Shown here in pieces: positions 57,948 through 64,000 of a stretch of 64,000 bases of DNA. The position numbers and the translations under genes are program-made. Position 1 is the first letter of the stretch; each line of letters starts with the position of its first letter. The notes below the pieces were generated by a model, which was not told where the DNA came from, did no database searches, and saw only the letters and a list, made by a program, of their open reading frames with translations. The stretch is from Aedes albopictus (taxonomy: Eukaryota > Arthropoda > Insecta > Diptera > Culicidae), in NCBI RefSeq assembly GCF_035046485.1, contig NC_085137.1, positions 256,020,733-256,084,732 on the forward strand, in the 5' to 3' direction.

Positions 57948-59110
57948 ACAGTTGTCAGCCAGCGCTCGATCGGGTCGGTCAGCTTTTTGCTACACAGCAA
58001 ACTTTCGCGTTATTTCTGTGGAGTCGCTAAACAATGGCTACCACACGAAAGAATACTATCGTCGTTGACTTCAATGTGCTCCCCGTACGACCAAGTGCTG
58101 GAGACATTGAACAGTTCCTGTGCAATAAGTTGGAGATTGATATGAGTAACATCAAAAACCTCCAACTTCATCACATTCGTAATTGCATTCTCATTGAAAT
58201 GCGCAATTTGGAAGCAGCGGAACATCTAGCTGCATCACACCATCTTAAGCATTCTATGTCAGCGGGAAGAAATAAATTTAATATTCCGGTTTACATGGAA
58301 GACACGGCGACCAACGTCCGCATTCACGACCTCCCGCCTGGAATACCTAACGCAATTATCGCTGATTATATGAAGCAGTATGGGAAAGTCATATCAGTAG
58401 CTCGTGAATTATGGAAAAAATTCTTTCCGGGTATTCAAAACGGTGTTCGAGTAGTGCGGATTGAACTCGAAAAACATGTGCCATCATTTGTAAGAATTCA
58501 AGACCAGCTTACTACTGTGTCTTACCACTCTCAAATCCAGACATGCCGGCGGTGCGAAAAAAGAGCACATCCCAAGCAAAAGTGCTCTGAAGCAGCCGCA
58601 AAAGAAAAAGAAATCCCTACAACCACTGAACCTCCACTCGATACTCCATCAACTACTGTGAACAGTGTGGCTGACAACCGAATGCAGATGAGCGTAGTTG
58701 AAGTGAACAATAGCGAAGCAGAAACCAAAAGCGAACGAACCAAAAGCCGTCGGCAGCAGCAGAAGCATCAACAACAATCGAAACGAAATGCTCGCCATAT
58801 GAGTCCGATGGAAACTAATTCACCAGCCCGGAAGAAAGTGGATCAAAATGTAGCACCATGTGACAAAATTGACCAGATGGAACGAGAAAGAACTTTTTCA
58901 ATTGACATTGAAGCGGATTCAGGTCCAGACCCCGAGCCAGATGACATCGAAGGATGGATTGTGAAATTTAGGAAACGCACAAAACGAGCAGACAAATTTG
59001 TAGAAAAATATTGTAAATGAATTGTTGAATTGTAATTATTTAAAATATAATTGACACGAATGCACCTTTGCGGTGTAAAGTGTCGTTAATAAATAATAAT
59101 AATAATAATA
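57948..59110 (+). mobile_element. ORF1-only LINE (HAL1-like non-autonomous element)
   Basis: 1163 bp, bounded by a 10-bp duplication ATTCATATTA (57938-57947 and 59111-59120). It starts ACAGTTGTCAGCCAGCGC, encodes one intact ORF1 and ends TAAATAATAATAATAATAAT. No endonuclease or reverse transcriptase follows. The target duplication shows it inserted in this form, so it probably used a LINE machinery in trans. Confidence 0.85.
58034..59020 (+). CDS. LINE ORF1 (RNA-binding, zinc-knuckle protein)
   Basis: 328 codons with an ATG in good context (ACAATGG). The N-terminal half (about 1-165) resembles ORF1 proteins of insect LINEs (TIVVDFNV, NVRIHDLPPGIPNAIIADYM). A CCHC knuckle CRRCEKRAHPKQKC (C-x2-C-x4-H-x4-C) lies at about 180-193. 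A long Gln/Ser/Lys-rich, probably disordered, tail follows, ending in an acidic patch (DSGPDPEPDDIEG). It would coat element RNA. The frame is intact. Confidence 0.85.
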   Translation: MATTRKNTIVVDFNVLPVRPSAGDIEQFLCNKLEIDMSNIKNLQLHHIRNCILIEMRNLEAAEHLAASHHLKHSMSAGRNKFNIPVYMEDTATNVRIHDLPPGIPNAIIADYMKQYGKVISVARELWKKFFPGIQNGVRVVRIELEKHVPSFVRIQDQLTTVSYHSQIQTCRRCEKRAHPKQKCSEAAAKEKEIPTTTEPPLDTPSTTVNSVADNRMQMSVVEVNNSEAETKSERTKSRRQQQKHQQQSKRNARHMSPMETNSPARKKVDQNVAPCDKIDQMERERTFSIDIEADSGPDPEPDDIEGWIVKFRKRTKRADKFVEKYCK

Positions 59111-59119
59111 ATTCATATT

Positions 59120-60235
59120 ATAAACAGTCCTGTCAGAGATCGTGACCAACACCATGACACTACACATTCAGGCACTTCGCCACCAAAGAAAAAAAAAAAA
59201 GATGTTTACATTGTTGTCGCTTTGTCTGTGAGGCTTTTAAAGTTTATTTAATTAACTTTGATGCTATGTTAACTCGTCTAAGAGTATTATATCTGTGGTA
59301 TTGATCTACGTAGTCAAATTACTTAACTGGTCGATGTAACCAAAGAATTAGCATAAAATATGCAAGGGTTTCCATTATGCCCCGATGGCTGTTCATTTCG
59401 CCCCGTACCTATCCTGCCAGCGCTAAAAACACACGATTTACAATTCAAGCATAATTTTTCAAATCGACGTATCTAACTTTTTCACTGATCTGAGTGAATT
59501 CATGGTCAATGTTGACGACCGTTTCATTAAAATAGTCTTTATATAAAAAGACTTTCATAAATTTTTTCGTGCTTTACATCACCAGGGATATAGCATGCAC
59601 TAGGTAAGAAACAAAACCTACTCATTTCATATAATTTTCACAATGAATTTTGGCAAAAATACACATATACCGAGTTGGTTAGAGATACGCCATGCCAGAT
59701 ACGTCGCTTTTGTATGGTGCCAGTTTGGTGTATCTGTTACTTTGGATTTTGGCTAGATACGTCGTTTGATTTTCTCATATATCAAAACGGCGTATCTATC
59801 AGCAAAGTTGTAAACATCAAAATAGTTAGATACGTCGTTTCGAAAAATTTACTTAGTTAAACAAATTGAACAATAAATCATCAAACATTGATGTGGATTC
59901 TTTAATTTGCTTTATGAATCATACATGCAGCTGAAAACCCAGGTTTGTTTACATTTGCGAGTTACGTCGGATTGAAAAGTTATGCTTGAATTCTTCACGT
60001 AAACGACATTCCACCTGCTGTGAATGTTTGGAATACGTAGGAAACAAGCTAAAATTGTAAGTTTTTTTTCTGTTATACAGGCCTAACGCACTCATTTGCT
60101 TAGGGTGTCCATTATGCCCCTTACCCCCCCTATCGCGAAGGCTGTGCGAGTGAGCAGATACAGCGACAAATTACAACTGCAGGTAAACCGTCGGGACCTG
60201 AAACAAACGATTGTTTATGTTTGAGCTGCCAGTAT
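59120..60235. other. Intergenic sequence, nothing firm
   Basis: Two direct copies of CATTATGCCCC (59376 and 60113) and an A run at 59187 are the only notable points. Confidence 0.35.
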
Positions 60236-60239
60236 GACC

Positions 60240-60540
60240 ACAAAGGACCACAAACTACCGGTTCAGATATGGTCTGAGACTATTTTCCTGCTTATCATTC
60301 ATCAAGTTATCGTAAATGCCGTAGTTTGATGTGTCGCATGGATGGCTTTGGAGCGTTTTCATATCTGGCCCCTTCCTGGGGTACCGGTCCGGAACACCCA
60401 AATGACCATAACTTCGGAACGGTTGGACCGATCCAAACCATTTTCAATAGGAAACAATGGGATCAGATTCCACGTCGAATGAACCGTCATTAAAATAAGG
60501 TTGAGGTTCACTGCCAAAAGTGATGAGTTTTTTGTACACA
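60240..60540 (+). repeat. Satellite/CA composite, second copy, left part
   Basis: About 1.5 units of the satellite at 53.0-54.0 kb with CCGGTTCAGATATGGTCTGA. It is followed by the same TTGAGGTTCACTGCCAAAAG junction as at 54005. Confidence 0.8.
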
Positions 60541-60542
60541 TA

Positions 60543-61807
60543 AGGATTGTTCAATTTATAAAACTTTACAAGGCTGTAAAAAGAAGACACGTAGTTCAAA
60601 TTTAACCACCCTTGCTTCGTTGTTCAGTACATCATCTTTCATTATAGTAATCATTTTTGAATCGAATAAAAATAGTTTTATTTTAAAGAAAATCGGCCAG
60701 GTGGTAAATAAGATGAGTTTTTCGATTGCTGTAAATTGAAAATATATATAAAATTACTGCTCACATATGGTATATCGTTTTTAATACCAGAAAAGTATGT
60801 GCCATGCTGCAGCAGTATGAGTAATAAACATTCTGGCAAAATTTAAACTCAATTGGAAAATTATGTTTTGAAATATTAAAGTCTCAAGTGAGATTCGATT
60901 TTTTGAATAAAATTCAATTGTAAAGCAAAAAGGGTATGAAAATATTGAATAATAATTTTTTTATGCATCCAGTCAAAAGTGAGAATATTGTGGTTTTAAA
61001 TGCAGAAAACTGCTTTTTAATAGCATTGCTGGTTTGGTTACTGTGCGCCATTACAGATACAGTAATCAAAACAGTTTCGTTCTTTGAAAGTTCTTCCAAA
61101 TAACAATGCAACAAATTTTGCATAACAAAGATGTTGTAAATAAAAACTTTGCATCCGATTATTATTAAACAAAGTGTACAATAACATAGGACCAACTTTA
61201 TTAAAAATAAATAATAACAAAATTCGCTAGAGTCGAAAATATGCATCAATGGAGCAAAAAGTATGATTTTTTAATATAACCATCTTTATGGATTAAATTT
61301 TTGATAAAAAAAATGCAATTAAAAGTAAATTTTTCTTCTGTATCATTCAGAGAGCAACATTCCACTACTCTGGACAACTGTTTAGCCGAATCCGTGATGC
61401 TATTGCAACACAGGACTTAAATGAGCATTTTTTTTTTTATAATTTCTATGAAAACAAGGCATCTTTCCATATCAAGCTGGAGACTGCTTGGTGCATTATT
61501 ACTGACCAACTATTGAGCTTTACCTATAGAAGAATAGTATAAGATTTCAATACACTAAAAACTTCATGAAAATGTGCATGTTAAGTATGTGGAAAGTTAT
61601 GTCGAATTTTGAGAAATGGGTTTTCATTGATGTTCTACGGAAACCGCTTCAGTTTCACAATAAAGAACATTTTGCTTAATGTAATATGTAGGAAAAATTT
61701 AAGAATCGCTATAGATAGTTACGCAAAAAACTGGTAATGATATTATTGAAAAATAAAAAAAAGATATCGCACAAGTAAGTTGTCCGTTTTATAAATTGAA
61801 AAGTCCT
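60543..61807. mobile_element. TA-flanked TIR element inserted in the composite repeat
   Basis: Ends AGGATTGTTCAATTTATAAA and near-inverse TTTATAAATTGAAAAGTCCT, with TA on both sides. 1265 bp, AT-rich. Minus-strand frames at 60914-61249 carry no visible transposase motif. The 54-kb copy, which lacks it, serves as an empty-site relative. Confidence 0.8.
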
Positions 61808-61972
61808 TACACATATACACGCACACACATGCACACACAGACATCACCTCAATTCGTCGAGCTGAGTTGATTGGTATATGTAACTCGACCCTCGGGGCCT
61901 TCTATCAAAATGTCATTATTGGAATGAACATATAGCCTTTCCAGTGCACTTGGTGTATGAGAAAGGCAAAAG
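61808..61972 (+). repeat. Satellite/CA composite, second copy, right part
   Basis: A short CA-rich stretch (61808-61840), then the conserved ACATCACCTCAATTCGTCGA segment and GAGAAAGGCA end, as at 54305-54440. Confidence 0.8.
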
Positions 61973-61979
61973 CCAAACG

Positions 61980-62740
61980 TAGATCAAAACTATACACATT
62001 AAAGTCCATCTAGAAGGGTTTGCATGAAACCCAGATTATACAAAACTTTTTGAGTAAACTATAAAGAATTATCGATATTCCAGTCATTAATCAACGCCTT
62101 CAAACAGTAGAAAGCAATCGGTGAAGTACTAGATTGAAAGTAGTGAGCTGGATTTTTTTATGGTGAGATGATCAATTCTCCATTTTTGCAATGAAATAGT
62201 ACAAACAGCGTGGGTATTATGATTTCTTGCCTAATTTGATGATGTTTGAGCAAAAGTTTGGGTTACTGTGCTTTTTTAGTTGCAAGAAATAAAATAATAA
62301 TACCCCACTCGTTGTCTTTATTATTAAATTAAAACGCTGCACAGTAGGCCTGGCCGCTTTAAGGCTTTTTACGGCATTATCAGCATCGGCAGCCATGTTG
62401 GATATGTGGCTCGAAATTTCAAAGTGATAATTCTCAGCCACGAAAGCGAATATTTGTATGAAAAAGTATCATCCCATATGCTCACTCGTAGGGATTGCGA
62501 TGATACTTTTTCAGCTGCGTTACTGCAGAATTATCAGTTTTTTATCACTTCAAAAACGCGAGACAAATAATCATTGAAAAGTAAAAAGTCAATGATTCGT
62601 ATGAAAGCTCGGTGATGCATCATGACACCTTAATGCTTGTAATGCATCTCCGATGTACTGCAATCATTAATAATGACAAGAAAAATAATGGAACTAGTCG
62701 ATTCCATCATTTTCCAGGATTCTTTCAATGAATGGCTGTG
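61980..62740. other. Intergenic sequence, nothing recognised
   Basis: An AT-rich region with no convincing coding or repeat structure. Confidence 0.35.
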
Positions 62741-62743
62741 TAT

Positions 62744-62815
62744 GTGTAGACTAGACTAGACTAGACTAGGAGGCACCGAGGGTCGAGTCACATATACCAA
62801 TCAACTCAGCCCGAC
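62744..62815 (-). repeat. CTAGA tract and inverse copy of the composite element end
   Basis: An ACTAG pentamer run (62748-62770) is followed by GGGTCGAGTCACATATACCA, the inverse of the conserved segment at 54330 and 61862. Confidence 0.7.
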
Positions 62816-62927
62816 TAGGGTAAAAATATAATTTGGACATGTATGTAATTTGGACATGCACGGCGATGTATGTCTTGTTCCGGAGAGCTAATAAAAGTAG
62901 ATACTTCTCAGGCTCCACCCCATTACT

Positions 62928-63062
62928 CTGAACGCCATGACCCCGAACGCCACCACCCCGAATGCCATTTCCCCGAATAGGCCACTACCTCGAAACCCAC
63001 TTCTCCGAATGGGTCATTACCCCGAAAGCCATTACCCCGAATGGGCCAATACCTTGAAACAT
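62928..63062. repeat. CCCCGAA minisatellite
   Basis: Variants of CACCCCGAACGCCATGA-like units (about 17-18 bp) repeat seven or more times: ACCCCGAACGCC, ACCCCGAATGCC, TCCCCGAATAGG and others. Confidence 0.75.
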
Positions 63063-63255
63063 CCAGATAATCACCCAAATAGTGTTGGCCGTGGAAAAGC
63101 TATCAGAAATTTATGGAGATGGTAATAAGTTCATTCTATTCTATAAACAGGCAGATACTGATTCTCTCCGTTCTTTTTTTATCATGAATGCTCACTAATG
63201 TGGCCTACACTTATATGAAAAACAAAAATATCGATAAATGTCAAGTCTTCCTTAA

Positions 63256-63421
63256 GGGTTCGTTCAAATATTACGTAACGCCATAGGGGGAGGGAGGGGG
63301 TCTAGCTCTGTGTTACGCTTCATACAAAATTCCAAAATGATCCATACAAAAGTTGTTACGTGGGGGAGGGAGGGGGTCTCAAATGGTCAAATTTTGCGTT
63401 ACGTAATATTTGAATGAACCC
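63256..63421. mobile_element. Short foldback MITE with TAA duplication
   Basis: Ends GGGTTCGTTCAAATATTACG and GTAATATTTGAATGAACCC, flanked by TAA. The inside is two G-rich blocks. The 3-bp TAA target is typical of PIF/Harbinger-type transposition. Related to 29554-29718. Confidence 0.8.
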
Positions 63422-63429
63422 TAATCAGT

Positions 63430-64000
63430 TGTTTTGGACTCCCAGAAGCTATGTTCAAAATTCGAGCAAAATCAATTAAGCCTAAGTGGGCGCTCAAAAC
63501 GCTTAAAGTTTTCGTGGGAAAACTTGGCCAAATGTTTGCGGAAATTTTAAGTTTTCGAATTTTGCCGCTAGGTGGCGCTGTAAGCGTGCAATAATCAAAC
63601 CCTTTGGTATTTTTGTAGGTGACTATATGTCAATCAACTTTGCCGAAGACCGCGAAGTGATCCAACGTCTGTGAAAAAAGATATATACCCTAAGTAAAAT
63701 GAGGATTAACTTTATTGTTGTTTTTCCAATAGGGTAGGTAATCAAAATTTGAACCAAATTGCGGCTTTCTGAAGCAGTGCAAATTTTAAGTGATTTTTTC
63801 TTCCACATGCAAATAATTTACTACGGCGAAATCGTATGTACACGAATGCCACGGGTATAAGCTTTCTGTTAAATGGTAAAAAGTTTGTATTTGCACCAGA
63901 TTTCATTGAAATATTTGATTTTGCATCAACAATGATTTTAATCTTAATTTGAACCATCGTAATCATAATTTGAACCAATTTTAATCTTAATTTGAACTAC
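63430..64000. other. Right edge, nothing recognised
   Basis: AT-rich non-coding sequence. The tandem words TAATCTTAATTTGAACC near the end are a short imperfect repeat. Confidence 0.4.

Noticed and set aside
59370..60125. Element bounded by CATTATGCCCC copies
   Set aside because: The two copies are in the same orientation and have no matching ends or target duplication.

Overview
The window looks like a TE-rich insect nuclear genome, most likely an Aedes-type culicine mosquito. One host gene has short conserved exons separated by introns of 15.5 kb and 11.8 kb packed with transposons. One tRNA-derived SINE (22680-22926) resembles the mosquito SINE family Feilai. Other residents are LOA/Lian-like and RTE-like LINEs and many foldback MITEs with TA-type target sites. 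The organism and the family names are recalled knowledge; no database search was possible.

Host genes. A complete ABCG1/ABCG4-type half-transporter lies on the + strand in seven coding exons between 2898 and 32564 (700 codons plus stop). All splice sites follow GT-AG and keep the frame. It carries Walker A, Q-loop, LSGGQ signature, Walker B, D-loop and H-loop, then six expected membrane segments. Its poly(A) signal is at 33073. An orphan terminal exon (33160-33532, own poly(A) signal at 33607) follows at once and is not identified. A weak candidate gene on the minus strand lies in intron 1 (about 6860-7634).

Layout. 1-2897: upstream sequence with triplet tracts. 3094-18573 (intron 1): SINEs, a 3'-truncated LINE copy, foldback MITEs, 12-bp-period minisatellite, a direct duplication and a 923-bp TA-flanked MITE. 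18994-30787 (intron 3): a SINE, four more 12-bp-period arrays interrupted by MITEs and SINEs, and a near full-length LINE (24553-29191) with a 194-bp direct repeat at its borders and a MITE inside. 33.8-34.4 kb: MITE. 35053-41921: a non-autonomous LTR element (1489-bp LTRs, ACCT target duplication, minus orientation) whose right LTR contains a miniature LTR element (TRIM-like, 40161-41595, GTCCT target duplication). 42-43 kb: a MITE with nested terminal repeats. 44.0-47.3 kb: an RTE-like LINE on the minus strand, broken by a MITE. 48.4-51.5 kb: MITEs, a LINE tail and a decayed SINE. 52.9-54.4 kb: a roughly 150-bp satellite array plus 234 bp of pure CA repeat. 54.6-55.6 kb: a long-TIR element. 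57948-59110: an intact ORF1-only LINE with a 10-bp target duplication. 60.2-62.0 kb: a second satellite/CA composite, split by a 1265-bp TA-flanked insertion. 62.7-63.4 kb: minisatellite and MITE.

No new multi-gene system was found. The most notable items are the ORF1-only LINE, the nested LTR/TRIM pair, the 194-bp repeat around a LINE, and the paired arrays that share one embedded element in opposite orientation.
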